Shown here in pieces: positions 43,239 through 54,467 of a stretch of 64,000 bases of DNA (position 1 is the first letter of the stretch; each line of letters opens with the position of its first letter). The notes under the pieces were generated by a model. The model made no database searches. It was given only the letters and a program-made list of their open reading frames with translations, and was not told where the DNA came from. The translations under genes and the position numbers were made by a program. The stretch lies in assembly GCA_973895155.1 (NCBI GenBank), contig OZ316896.1:23684001-23748000 (forward strand), read 5' to 3'. Origin of the DNA: Marsupella aquatica. Its lineage: Eukaryota; Marchantiophyta.

Positions 43239-44039
43239 GTCACTTGCCTATCCAACGATAAATACGTGCAAACCGTACTTTTCCTTGCTTAAACCGTTGG
43301 TATCGTACTACGGGGTCGTGGAGGGACGCTATTTGGAGGATTTTCACACCTAAGGATGAGTGTGTTTGATTCCGCTCCCGGAAGTGTACTTTTTGATCAA
43401 GTCTACCGACTGGTCTCTCCGTTTTTGATCAAGTCCAAGGGACTGGTCCTACCATCTACAACTCATGCCCACCGGGTGAGTGCTGTCACCACCCCCCTCT
43501 CATGGGCAAGCATACAACCGTTTACAATAAGGTTTGAACACTAGGGACAAGGGCAAATGTTTCCACAATGAAACCGACCACATGCACTAGGGGAGGAAAA
43601 CAAACAACACAAGCAACAACAAGTGACACACAAAATATTGGAACCTCAAGCCAAATCCATATCTCTTGGTGTTTCCCATAACACATGCAAGGACAACCCG
43701 GCCTCCTGCCGTCTGCCCAACTCCTGCCTCCCGGGGACAAGTGCTACGTTCTCCACCTCACTACTCTGGCTTGAACTTCTCCTAATCGGTGCACTACTCA
43801 CAAAAGCTACTCCAAAGCATCCAAGTACTACGCTGAGTTCCCCCCCTTACTACTATGGGGCTCTCCCCCTAAATACTGAAAAAAAACACCAAAGCACCCC
43901 TCACGGAATGGCAACAACGGCGGCAACCCTAGCGGCGCCGCCAAAAACATCTAAGAGATAAACTAACCTAAAGCGTGCGGCACACACACGCTGTGAAAAA
44001 CCTGGCCCACTACGGTACCAACGGTGCCTTCGTCGGTAC
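43239..44039. other. 3' region of the unknown minus-strand element
   Basis: No coding region is supported. TTTTTGATCAAGTC occurs twice (near 43389 and 43423), each followed by an ACTGGTC phrase. The part next to the ORF is Pro- and Thr-rich in translation only because of C-rich DNA. It is probably the non-coding 3' part and LTR remainder of the element carrying the 649-codon ORF. Confidence 0.35.
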
Positions 44040-45989
44040 TCACATCCACTCCCTAGTGCATAAAAAGCAAGGCCCTACACTAGTCTTCATCGGACTCACT
44101 GACTGAACCAGGGCTCCACCCCTGGAATCCTCACCTCCACCGCTTTGTCCAGAAGGAGAGGCCTCACTCCTAACCTGCTGTACCGGGGGAGTCCGACCGG
44201 AAGTGCTCCGCCTCCTCAATGCAGCTAAGGCTTGCCAAGCCTTCACATAACCCTGGCTAATAGTGTCCTTCCATAAGGCAGCCTCTTCACCTCCCTGCAA
44301 CTGCAAAGGTAAGACCTGGCCGGTAGCCAGAGGAGTCCCCGGGTTTACGGATCGGGGTGGCATCCCTGGCACCGGGATTCCGACGGATACGGTGGCACCG
44401 TGACTAGCAGATACGGTGGCACCGTGACCGGCTGGGGTTTCTCGTGATGACTTACGGGTCTCTCGCAACAGTTTCTCCAACATCTTACTCTTCTCCTTCT
44501 CCCTCTTGGCCGCTTCCAACATTGGCCCGTACCGTTGAGTTACTTCTCTTACCACCATCTCAATGGCTTTTGAGATCAAATCTGGGGAGAGGGTAGGGCT
44601 AGAGGGAGATGGGCTCTTCCTCTTCCCCAGCCTCAACGTATCGTTCCTCTTGGCCCTGGTCTCAAGGAGTCCAACTTGACCCTGTAAGTCTACAACTTCC
44701 TTCTTGAGTCTCTCGACCTCACCAGTGCCCCGCTTGAGTTTGGTCACTTCATCTCTCAAAACTCCCACCTCCAGCGCCTCCTTAGCCTTAGTAGATAAGG
44801 CTCCTTCCAGCTGTAAAACCTGAATATGTGATTCCTTGAGCGACCTCCCTTGCTCTTGAATTACCACCTCCTTTGCCTTGACCACCTCTTTCAAGGCCTC
44901 ATTACTTACTTGTAACATTTCCACCTTGGCCTGGCCTTGGTTGATGGCCTCCTTCAATGTTCGGCACAACTTAAACCCCTCATGTACTCCATCACGAAAA
45001 TCATGTAATTCGGCCAAGTACACCTCGGGCACATCGTAATCAAGAGGCTCCTCTGGGTTCCCCACAAGGGACTCCAACCACCCCATAACACTATCCTCAT
45101 CTGGGTCATCTTCGGTAGTAGGTTGGGCTATTGGCTCAGACGGTGGCCCCTTCACCAAGCTTCCTAATATGGTGGTGGCTATCCTCCGTATTTCCGTGGT
45201 GAAGGGTGGCACCGTTTCCCCTCCTGTGCCCGGTGAGGGAAGAAGCCCTTCCCGCCTGGCCAATAGGAAAGACCCCATCAAGTGCATGCCTCCTCCAGTC
45301 TTCACACTCTTAGGATCCATGGCCAATGACTTCCTCATCCCGAAATACCACCATCCGTACGTGTGACGTGGGTGAGTCTTGATGTCGGTGGCAATAGCCA
45401 ACTGATCTCCACTTACCGTCCCTGATTGCCCCCTACCAAGTACCCGCTGGTGTACCTTGGCCACAAACACCTTGTACGCTGGGTCCTTGAACGTTGAGAG
45501 GGGGATGGTAGTTACGGAAAGGGGGTCCCTCACCACCTCAGCTAGTTCTTCCGACGTAAAAACACCAGGTGGCTCTATTGGCTGAAACGTGAAGTCCTGG
45601 TCATCGAGAAATAAGAGCTTGGCCAACTCCACGTGAGGGATCAACTGACTGTTACAATGAAAATAAATCCCCTCCGTACGGCACTCCAATCCAACCGCAA
45701 TGTCCCAAGACCTGTCGGGAGGGATCATAATCTCTACACCCATGAAATTGGTGAGCCCTGTAGCCTGAAAAATCTCCTTGCCCTCTTCCATCACCTTGGC
45801 AGAAGTGCGGGGGTACACCCTACGGAAAACCTTCCGTACAACCGTAGTGCTAGGCGTTCCAGATCCCGTACTCATGGCGGCCGACCGACGTTTCTCTCCC
45901 TCCTCCCTAATTTGTGTGGCAATGTACTCCTGGTAAGCAGCCTTGTATCGACGAACACGGGCTGTACTGAACTCAGGTGGATCAAACAT
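44040..45989 (-). CDS. Unknown retroelement protein, 649 residues, coiled coil
   Basis: This is the longest clean ORF outside pol. The frame is open to 46103, but its first ATG is at 45989 (MFDPPEF), matching the start of the relative at 5589; I therefore choose it. Residues 1 to ~270 form a conserved globular block shared with that relative (RRVYPRTSAKVME, ECRTEGIYFHC, VPHVELAKLLFLD-type text, KVHQRVLG, HTYGWWYFGMRK, HLMGSFLLARREGL). An acidic segment (TTEDDPDEDSVMGW) follows. Residues ~340-480 are a heptad-rich coiled coil (LKEVVKAKEVVIQEQGRSL, VERLKKEVVDLQGQVGLLE). Then comes a basic Ser/Pro patch (GKRKSPSPSSPTLSP) that could be a nuclear localisation signal, a second helical part, and a Gly/Ser-rich tail. 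I recognise no Pfam-type family. The layout is similar to the third ORF of the gypsy element at 57-61 kb, though the sequences do not match. The lack of stops suggests recent origin or selection. Confidence 0.65.
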   Translation of the reverse strand: MFDPPEFSTARVRRYKAAYQEYIATQIREEGEKRRSAAMSTGSGTPSTTVVRKVFRRVYPRTSAKVMEEGKEIFQATGLTNFMGVEIMIPPDRSWDIAVGLECRTEGIYFHCNSQLIPHVELAKLLFLDDQDFTFQPIEPPGVFTSEELAEVVRDPLSVTTIPLSTFKDPAYKVFVAKVHQRVLGRGQSGTVSGDQLAIATDIKTHPRHTYGWWYFGMRKSLAMDPKSVKTGGGMHLMGSFLLARREGLLPSPGTGGETVPPFTTEIRRIATTILGSLVKGPPSEPIAQPTTEDDPDEDSVMGWLESLVGNPEEPLDYDVPEVYLAELHDFRDGVHEGFKLCRTLKEAINQGQAKVEMLQVSNEALKEVVKAKEVVIQEQGRSLKESHIQVLQLEGALSTKAKEALEVGVLRDEVTKLKRGTGEVERLKKEVVDLQGQVGLLETRAKRNDTLRLGKRKSPSPSSPTLSPDLISKAIEMVVREVTQRYGPMLEAAKREKEKSKMLEKLLRETRKSSRETPAGHGATVSASHGATVSVGIPVPGMPPRSVNPGTPLATGQVLPLQLQGGEEAALWKDTISQGYVKAWQALAALRRRSTSGRTPPVQQVRSEASPSGQSGGGEDSRGGALVQSVSPMKTSVGPCFLCTREWM

Positions 45990-47527
45990 CCACACTAAGA
46001 ATTCTCCTATCACCACAATTCCCGTCACACCGTACAATTCCTGGCCCGTATAGCCCCCGTACCATGATCTCGAGTCCACTCTACTTCCCCTCAGCCAAAC
46101 CACCAGAAGAAACCGTCACGAAAAGTTTCACTTACCAGACAATAATCTCCCCAAAAATCCTTGTTTCCCCGGCCCGTCCGGCCCCCAACACGACCGGCTC
46201 CACCTCACTCAGGGGGATCCAAATGCTGCCGTCATAAGGGCCTCACCCTCCCATGACACTTAAGCTCCTCCAAAAGAGCTTTCGGAATGGAGAGGAGCGA
46301 GAGGTTTTGGAAGGAAGAAAAGAAAAAAACATTCGGCCATGGGGGAGAAAAGAGAGACGATGTTTTCAGACAAAAGGAAAAAAAAAGAACCCAATACCCC
46401 TGTGCTCTCCTGGACAACCCTTATAGGTGGCCGGCTCCCCTTCAAACCTATGGGCACCCTCCGAGGATCGGGGGATTTTTATTCCCCCACCGCCTTGTAA
46501 TGGCTCTTCGAGGCCTCCCCAGGTGCGGGGAGCCTCTTCCAAAAAAAACCATGGGGGCTCCCTTTATTAGGCCTCCCCCTTAAATAATCACTTCTCCTCG
46601 CCCGTACCTGCCCTCTCTGCCTCCCTGGGATGGGGGAATCATTTACCCCCCCTTTATACTCACTGCACCTAGCCCTGCTCCTTCCTCATTTGGCTCGCTG
46701 CGCCCTGCCCCCGGGAGCATTTAGTGCCCTGTATTGGGGGATTTAATCCCTTATTTTTGGCAGCCTCTTAGCTCCCTCGGCTGCTTGCAATGGAGGGCTT
46801 GCCTCCCTATGGAGGCGCCCATCCCGCTCACGGCAGCACCTGCGTCCCGGCCCAGCCTTGTAACTCACGGTAGCACCTACGCCCCATTGGCGGGCACGCG
46901 GCCCTATGCAGGGCGTGCCTCGTCATGCCACGCGGCTGCGCCTCCCGGCTCCGTCCCTACCGTCCCGATCGCCTCCCGGCTCCTCTGCGCCCCACTCACG
47001 GTGTCACCTGCGCCCCGGGCCAGCCTTGCCACTCGCGGTGGCACCCCAAACGGGGGATTTAATTCCCCCCCCCCCCACCATCTGCACGCGGCCCTATGCA
47101 GGGCTCGCGGCAGCCACCGCCGTCCGCCCCGGCTCCTCCGCGCCCAGCCCTGCCCGCGCCACCTTACTCCCGGGGTCACGCCCTCCAGCCAAACCAAAAA
47201 ACTTCCCCCCAACGTCCACTGCCGGGGTCACCTTCACTCATAAAAAAACTCCTTGCTCCCGGTCCTGTTTTACTTCTTCTTCCCATCAACCTTGCTATTG
47301 GGGTCTCTAAAAATGGCCATAAAATAATGGGGAGTCCCCCAAAGGCAGGGCCCTCCGCCCAACATATTTGCAGAACAATTAGGGGATAAAGATAAATACA
47401 GTACTTCGGTCACAAGTGACGAAATTGACTTAAATTTGGAAAAATGCTTATTTACAATGGTTATCTACACTGCACAACACTCCGTGACTCATTATTCGGG
47501 ATTTTATGTGACGGGGACCCCGTCACA
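45990..47527. other. C-rich non-coding region upstream of the 649-residue ORF
   Basis: The first ~120 bases continue the ORF homology seen at 5485-5588 (GGTACGGGGGCTATACGGGC on the minus strand), so they are element leader. From 46.4 to 47.3 kb the plus strand is C-rich with runs of CCCCC and repeated GC-rich phrases (GCGCCTCCCGGCTCC). The open frames here are low-complexity Pro/Arg/Ala and I do not accept them as genes. Confidence 0.4.
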
Positions 47528-47803
47528 CATGAGGAAACATAAATATACACAAAGGTCACTGCATAACTAACCGAGAGTTTCTCTTTACTAACTGATTCCA
47601 GCCATGCTGGTGCACTAAAACTTGCTTAAGAAGAAGGCCATGGGGTCCCCGCTGACCAGGTATTTATCCTGGCAGCGTACCTACCTATTTCCTTGTTGCG
47701 TAAGCCAAATCTACTCCTAAGTGGAATCTACCTATGTACAGCGGGGCAAGAGCACAAGTGTTGCTCTTACCAATGGATCCGCAATCCTACTAACTAAGTG
47801 TCA
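47528..47803 (-). repeat. Gypsy LTR-proximal segment, copy at 47.5 kb
   Basis: It matches 57144-57428: CATGAGGAAACAT, CTAACCGAGAG, TGGTGCA, TTATCCTGG, CTACCTATGTACAGC and the end AAGTGTCA followed by GGGCCGC. The remainder of the LTR (the TGTGG(T/C)GCGTCCC part) is missing, so this copy is truncated on its left. Confidence 0.65.
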
Positions 47804-50800
47804 GGGCCGCTTCTTGGTCCTGATCCTAATCCTAATTTTGGAGGTCCGCACCCGCTCTGCCCACTCACGCCTCCTACCTCCACGTCCACCCTCTCTAAAA
47901 GGGACGGCGCCCTTACACCGTCACGACATCGTTGGCAGGTCCTCAATGGACGCCCCCAATCCTTCCTTGGCGGCCAATGTAGGCCTCCCATTCTTTGACA
48001 GGTTACCCGCCCTGACCTGGTCAACCCATCCTCGGCGTGTTTGGGCCCCACCACTACTTTGGCCTCGGCTTCATCAGCTTCTGCCTGTCCGGCTTCCGCC
48101 ACCCCGACTTCTGTCTACCCGGCTTCCATTTGTGGGGGTCCCACCCCTGCGGCTTCTGTTCTCTCCTTCCCGGCATCGGCTACCTTGCCGTAGTGGTCCT
48201 CCTCATAGGCTTGTTCTATGAGTCAGGTTGTCTCGTCCTCCCAAGGTTGCGGTTGATGCCGATCAATGGTTGGCAACCTTGGGTCGGTGCCTGTCATGGC
48301 CTCCCCCAACCGGTCTTCTTGGCCTACCTCCCGGACTGCTTCCTTGACGGCCACAACCTTGCATAAGGCTGGTGGCCATGCTCTCCACCTCAGCCACGGT
48401 GGCTTGACGAACGGTGTGGCTCCCTGACCCAGAAGGCTTCCGCTTTTTGTCCTTCCCCACCCAAGCAGCTGGTGCCTTCCCCTTGCCACTTACTTCCGGC
48501 AAGGGGAAGGGTACCATGGCTTGTCGCTCGGTTAGTACCACACCCTGCAACCCTGTTGCCGCTACCGGGGGTCCACCTGCTGCGGCCAGCCAATTTAGCT
48601 CCTCGGACTGCTTCCTCAACCGCTCAGTTTGGTTGTCCGCCCGCCTTTGCAGATTCTCCATCTTCTGGGTGGCTTCCTCCAACTCCACCAGGGTTTCGTC
48701 TAAATCCCCACGAGCTTGTTCCAACTCTGAGCCTAGGTTGTCGTCCAACTCCTTCCGTAAGGCCGCCCTCTCCTCCTAGGTTGCCTTTAGCACTGCGTTG
48801 AGCTCATGGACGACATCAAACTCGATCTTATTCATTTTGTCGTAGGTTTGATTGAGCATGTCATCCTTCTTCCGCAACTCGGCTTGAAAGTTGGCCGACA
48901 GGTCCTCCAGGTCTCCCTTCAACTTGTCAATGCCCCTGTAGGTCTCATCAAGTTTGGCTTGTTTTTGCTGAAGGGCCTTGCGGCATTCTTTGATCTCATC
49001 CTTCAGTGCCTGCTCCTTCCTCTGGGCCTCGGTCATGGCTCTGTTGCAGGCCGTAAACTCATGCTTCCACTTCTCCTTCTCCTTGAGGGCTTCGGCCAAG
49101 TCTTCCTGAGTCTGGGCTAGTTGCCCCTGCATGATACTTATTTCATGCTTCCTAGCTCAAAGCTCGTCCTGGGCCTACTTGGCCATCTTTAACTCTCCGG
49201 CCTCGGCTTCCTTCTCCCTTAGCCACCGGATGACTTCCTCCTTCTTCATCCTCTCCAAGGCCAGTGCGTCCTCCAACCGGCTTTTCTCCAACATCTCCTT
49301 ATGGACGAAAGGCCCTGTCTCCAATTCTACCCCAAAGATGTCGAGGGCGAGTAACCCACACATCCTCCCATACTCCAGGGCTCTAGAACATGCATAGGTG
49401 GAGTGGTTAGGAGATGCTGGCATCTCCCAACGCGGCCTATTTTCCCAGCCGCCCTCCGTATCTCCTCAAACATGGGCAAAGGCCCTGAGTCCCTGCTAGT
49501 TGCCGAATGTCCTCAAGCCATCCACCGCCTGGCAAGTCCTTCTCCTTGGCCAGGGTTGCTTCCTCCAAGTCACTAAATTGCTGCTGCAACTCGTGATCGG
49601 CCTGTTGTCTTCCGTCAAAAATTGGTGGAGGTACGTCCGGTGGGGGAGACTCCGGGCTCCCCTGCTGTTGTGGACCCCACGCACCACTCTTGGTAGTCTG
49701 GGGATAAAACGGCCGCAGGTCCGCACCCTGGTATCGAGCGATCCAACCCGTAACCCAAGTCCTCATGGTATTCCTCCACGTATTCCCCGGCCTCTGAGTG
49801 TCCTGGTGCCTGCTTGTCCTCTCTAGGACTAGCCGTAAACCCGGCCTCTTGCCGGGTATTATACATGCGTGCGGCTTGCCCTTGCGGCTCCCGCACCTAA
49901 CTTTCGCACTCCTTTTCAGGACTGGGAACCCTGGGTCCCAGTTCCTCTGATTCTTCACTAGAGGCTCGTACATACATCCGCACCCCTAGCTTGTTTTCCA
50001 ACCTGCTTCTTTTTACGGCCCTGGCCATGGGTTCTCCTCTAGCGGTTCTTGCGGTGGCCGTTGCCGCTACCTCTAGTCCTCTGGTGCTAAAGCCGCCTTC
50101 TCCTTCTTCAGTATGTGCAGAAGGGTCTGCATGGCCGGTTGTTGCATCGGCCCGGCTTCTGGCACCTGTCGGAAGACCTGAGCTATCGTGGGGCTGTCGG
50201 GCGGATCGAGCTGCTTTGCTGCCGGCCTCGGATTTGATTCCTCTTTTGGCTCTCTAGCCTGCAGGGGAAGGATCGGGGCAAAGATTTGACTCCGGGCATA
50301 CCGGCATAACAACGACATGTGATAACCAAGTCGGAACACGCTCCCTTGGCTAATCACCTGTTGTTCCTCCCTCAATATCTTTCTGAGTTGTTTGAGGAGG
50401 TACCCATTGGAATCCCGGCTTGGGTCTGGCCTCTCTACCACGTAAACCTGTGCCTTGCCGATCTCCGGCCTTGGCCAGTTGCAATGCATTGTTACCCGCG
50501 GGAAATTAATCATTTCTCCAATATGCGGGTTGGTTCAGGTGCTTCGGAGGAAGCCATTCTTTGTTGACGGCCGGGAACAATCTAAACTCCTTGTCCGACA
50601 AGTTCTTCCGGGTTTCTACCTTAGCCTTGTTGCCCATCGGCAAGCCAAACACTTCGGCAATCACGTTGGAGGTGAGATAGAAGTCCCTCCCATAGATCTT
50701 TGTGGAGCTGGTCTCGTGGTCCCATGATCCCACGAATTCTAGTAAGTCCAATTCTGGCACCTCCTTCTTCAGCCACAGCAGTCTTACAAAGGTCTCCAAG

Positions 50801-51812
50801 CCTGATTCGGCCATGAAGCCCTGCTACCTCTTGGTCTTCATGGCTGTAAAGCATGCATCCTCCTCTCGTGCAAAATGTAGCTACACAACCAGTGGTATTA
50901 TTGCCGCCCATCGCTTCCAGGTGTCGTCTCGGGTAGGGACGACATTGACTGGGTTGACATCTTGTTCCTTGGTTTCCTCCTCTCTCTGCCTCCCTTGTTT
51001 GGCTGGCTTCCTTGATACTGCCGACCTCGTCCTCTTGGCCGGTGTGTTTTCTTCATTGTTGGCCATCTTCCTCTTCATTTCAGCCAAACCTGAAGATTCT
51101 CCCAACACTATTATTTTCGTCCACGCCACCGTGCAACCCTTTAAGTCCCAATGTTTGTCATTGTAGTTGTTGATGGCTTGCCGGATGCCGATGATTCTGT
51201 TGTCTCAAATTAGAAGGTCATCAAGCTCGTCGCCAGTAGGTGTCCACAGGAATTTAGCCTTGATGAATTCTCCTCCTAAGAAGGCCGTCTTTTGTAGTTC
51301 CCACAGCCGAGCAAGTTCCTGTCGCTCATGGGCTGCTCTTTCTGATTCTTCCTCCTTGTAAGTCCCGACGTACTCACTTGCCCGTTTGAATAGGCATCCC
51401 CAAAAATTTGCTGCTTGATTGATGTTGCTCATTCCCTTCTCTGGCGTTGCTCGGTAGCTGCTTATGCCCCCTTGTGTTCTCCTCCGCAGCTAACAGTCGT
51501 TGGCTTCTGCTTGCACTCTGCTTGCTCGAGGTGCGAGTGTGAGCCGTCACTCCTGGGTTGCCTTGCCTTACCCCCCTTCCTTCCGGCCTGCGCTGTATGT
51601 CTTGGTACCGAATACCAACAACCGCTAGGGTTACGTGCCTTAACCCTAATCTTGCATGACCTAGTGACCGTTACTCCTCTTTCGGCCTTGGCTCCGGTTC
51701 CATGTATGACCTTAATTGTTTATGGTTTTCCCTGGTTTTCTGTCCTCATACTAATGGTTTATTGTATACCCTCCTATTTTACTCCTAATATGGCCTAGTG
51801 ATTCCTGGCTAG
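47804..51812 (-). pseudogene. Gypsy third-ORF protein, decayed copy 2
   Basis: Read on the minus strand from ATG 51432 (MSNINQAANFWGCLFKRASE) this follows the same order as the protein at 57545-60918. The order is: an N-terminal domain; AMKTKR-QGFMAESGLETFVR and DFYLTSNVIAEVFGLPMGNK (50.8-50.5 kb); HCNWPRPEIGKAQVYVVERP (50.5-50.1 kb); the PESPPPDVPPP segment (49.6 kb); then the coiled coil (GRMCGLLALDIFGVEL, EEVIRWLREKEAE, NQTYDKMNKIEFDVVHEL, MENLQRRADNQTERLRKQ). Several stops (for example TAG codons near 50.82-50.88 kb) and frameshifts divide it into at least eight pieces. Upstream, minus-strand TGATGTCTAGCCAGGAATCA near 51.81 kb matches the pol-ORF3 spacer of the other copy. There the element is cut off by the inverted copia fragment, so pol is missing. 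Confidence 0.75.
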
Positions 51813-52150
51813 ACATCAGAAGCGCCCATCATACTTTGTGACTTCATACTTGGGTCCCCCAAGCTTGAATGTCCCTATCTTCTTCTTTTGCACTACCGTT
51901 AGCTTTGGTAATAGAACAACTTCCTTCACCACACGTCGCATCGGTGATGGTACCAGTGTCACGTGCTCTTCCCCTTGCTCCTCTCTCTCCACTTCAAACC
52001 GTCGTGGTGATCCTCGTGCTTCAAGTTCCACATCTTCAAAAATCTCCTCCGAAATACTCATATGAGAAAATCATAAAAAATATCATTTTCACAACTTCTC
52101 AAAAAACTCAAAACAAAACACCGTCGCGTAGTCCACAAAGCTAGGAGTCT
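51813..52150 (-). pseudogene. gag: Inverted copia leader and gag N-terminus
   Basis: On the minus strand, leader sequence (GACTCCTAGCTTTGTGG at 52150) runs into ATG 52061 and MSISEEIFEDVELEARGSPR, then VVLLPKLTVVQKKKIGTFKL and KYEVTKYDGRF before it breaks at 51816. It is closely related to the gag start at 53168 on the plus strand, but includes the first residues which that copy lacks. It abuts the plus-strand LTR at 52157 through CTAACACTTGTTAG, a near palindrome at the junction. Confidence 0.85.
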
Positions 52151-52156
52151 AACACT

Positions 52157-52497
52157 TGTTAGGTATTTACTCAAGGTCTAGGGTTACGACATGTAACCAT
52201 AGTTAGACTAACCATAGTCGGAGACGTGGTTAGGTTAACTAGGATGCACACTATATGCCAAGTGGTGTTTGCTTGGATAAGTGGAACTTAGGCTCATTGT
52301 TATGTAGCCACTTGAGAGATGATGAGAGCTTACACTGTGAAGACTTGGTATGGCCGACGGGCTTAGAGTTCAGTAAAGCTCTCTTGTGTGTTCTTGTGGA
52401 TGTAGCCTCAAGGAGGTGAACCACGTATCTCGGTGTCGACTATTGTGCGTTGGATGTTTCATGGGCTTGCCGTTGCGATCGTCGTCTATGCTCAACA
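52157..52497 (+). repeat. Copia copy 2, 5' LTR (341 bp)
   Basis: It starts TGTTAGGTATTTACTCAAGG and ends GTCGTCTATGCTCAACA. The 3' half is close to the LTR of copia 1 (GTGTCGACTATTGTGCGTTG); the 5' half is diverged. No second LTR was found downstream. Confidence 0.85.
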
Positions 52498-52499
52498 AT

Positions 52500-52511
52500 T
52501 GGTATCAGAGC
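52500..52511 (+). promoter_or_regulatory. Primer binding site, initiator tRNA-Met type
   Basis: TGGTATCAGAGC lies two bases after the LTR, in the same position as in copia 1. Confidence 0.9.
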
Positions 52512-53167
52512 ATGCCTGGGAGGTGACGTGTGTTCGTGACGGGATTTCATGACAGTTTTTCTAGCGTTGAGTGTCGGTGGATTTCCTGGAGTTCCGTCGC
52601 ATGGAACTTGGAGTTTATGGGCTCAACGGATAGATCGGGGCAAGGGCTTTCTAACGGTGTGAAGAAATCGCTGAACGGAGCTCGTGGTGCGGAGAGATCT
52701 AAGTTTTTGCCGTTTTTGGATTTTGTGAAGAAAGTCGACAACATTCATGTTCGACGGTTTTTTGGAGGAGGGACCAGAGTTTGTTTTCTCGACGGTGTGA
52801 GCTCTACGGCAAAGGAGGCATCGCATGTTGTAGCTCTGCTTGTAGATTGGGACGAGCTGTTTGTTTTGGTAGCTGATTTATTACCAAGTGAGTACCGTGT
52901 GTGACGGGATGAGCAAAATAAGCATTCTGATTTTCTGACCGGCTATGGAGTCCTCTTTTGCCTGAGCGGGGTTTCTTGTCGTTGCAATCGACTCGGAGGG
53001 AGAAGCGTCAAGTGTTTTGACTAAACGGAGAGATTGAGGCAAGACGATTGTTTTGAGTCCGGGATTGGCTCTTTGATGCGAAGAGGAAGGCTAAGCGAAA
53101 TCAATTACCTTGTTGGACTTGGTGACGGCACCAAGTGCAATTCATCAACATTCGTTGTTGACAAGAC

Positions 53168-54467
53168 ATGGAACTTGAAGCACGAGGATCACCGCGGCGG
53201 TTTGAGGGGCAGAGAGAGGAGCAAGAGGAAGAGCACATGACACCGATACCATCACCGGTGTGGCGTGTGGTGGAGGAAGCAATACTACTACCGGAGCTCA
53301 CGGTAGTGCCAAAGAAGAAGATGGGGACTTTCAAGCTTGGGGGACCCAAGTATGAAGTCACAAAGTATGATGGGCGCTCTGACTACTTGCTATGGGAGAA
53401 GCAGGTGAAGGGAGTGCTCTATGCATCAAGGATGGGCCAACTGTTGAGCCCTCGTGAAGACGATGTTGATGAGAAACAATGGGACCGCATGCAAGAGTAG
53501 GGAGTGTGGTGTGTTCTCGGGGGGTTAACTAAGTGTATATTTTGGGGTACCACGTGCGATCCTAGCCTAATATAAATAGACCTATTTTATAAAGAAAATA
53601 TTCCAAGAATATTCTCTATTTTCAATATTAATAACCTATTTTATTTTATAAAGGGTATATATTAAAAAATATTTTATAAACATGAGTTTATAATACCTTC
53701 TTTTGCCTCCTACGCTTTTTAAAAATTTAGTTAAAATCTGCCAAAAATACCTATTTTGGATCGCACGTGGTTCCTAAGATTTTTGATAGTCAACCCCCCG
53801 AGGGTGTGTTACACTCTATCTCATGCCTCCCATCATCAAGCAGTTGGGTGCACATAAGGATTGCATGTCTTTGTTTGCAGAATTGCAGAGCAAATATCAC
53901 CGCAAGGAGTTGTCAAACCGGCTCTACACTTCCTACAAACTGATGAGTTTCAGGATGAAGAAATCCGGTACGAAGTTGCAAGACCATGCTTTCAATGACA
54001 TGGTCGTTGACTATGAAAACCTTGGGGAGACTTTGAATGATGAGATGAAGGCTCTGCAACTTCTCAGTTCATTGCCTCCATCTTACCAGTCCCTATCACG
54101 AGTGTTGTTGCATCGTGATAGGGATACCATTTCATACAATGACGTGGTAAGTTCTCTGCTTAGTGATGATCTTCAGCAGAAGATGCACATCACGTCACAG
54201 CCTTCATCATCTGGTGTTGCCCTTAATGTTAACCGTGGGAGGAGTATGCATCGACCAACTAGGGACTGTAGAACCCAGTTTAGATCTAAATCCAGATCTA
54301 AGTCCAGGGGTAAATCCCCTCAGAGGAGGCAAGTGACATGTTGGACGTGCAACCAAGTTGGACACTTCAAGCGAGACTGTAAGAGAAAGGCAGCGAAAAC
54401 TTCATCGGCAAATGTGGCTAGGGCTGATGGAGAAGCTGATTTACTCAATGATGAGTATGTTTTATGA
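53168..54467 (+). pseudogene. gag: Copia copy 2 Gag, split by a MITE
   Basis: The first part (53168-53497) reads MELEARGSPRRFEGQ, LLPELTVVPKKKMGTFKL and KYDGRSDYLLWEKQVKGVLY. It starts about ten residues downstream of the usual gag start, because the sequence encoding MSISEEIFED is missing here. After the MITE the frame resumes at 53823 with PPIIKQLGAHKDCMSLFAEL, LSSLPPSYQSLSRVL and the knuckle CWTCNQVGHFKRDC. It ends at TGA 54465-54467, directly followed in frame by protease. The stop aligns codon for codon with that of copia 1. Confidence 0.85.
53500..53816. mobile_element. 317-bp AT-rich MITE inside gag
   Basis: Long imperfect inverted ends: left GAGTGTGGTGTGTTCTCGGG, right (other strand) GAGTGTAACACACCCTCGGG, then shared GGGGTT(A/G)ACTA and, after a variable part, ACCACGTGCGATCC in both arms. 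TA precedes (53498-53499) and follows (53817-53818) the element, so a TA target site is possible. The centre consists of AT-rich repeats such as CCTATTTTATAAAG and AAATATT. No transposase frame. It differs in sequence from the MITE at 23364. Confidence 0.75.

Noticed and set aside
45990-46103. A longer start for the 649-residue ORF
   Set aside because: The frame begins with GTG; the ATG at 45989 is conserved with the relative at 5589.
46404-47310. Long Pro/Ala/Arg-rich open frames on both strands
   Set aside because: They follow from C-rich low-complexity DNA; no start context, motif or conserved counterpart supports them.
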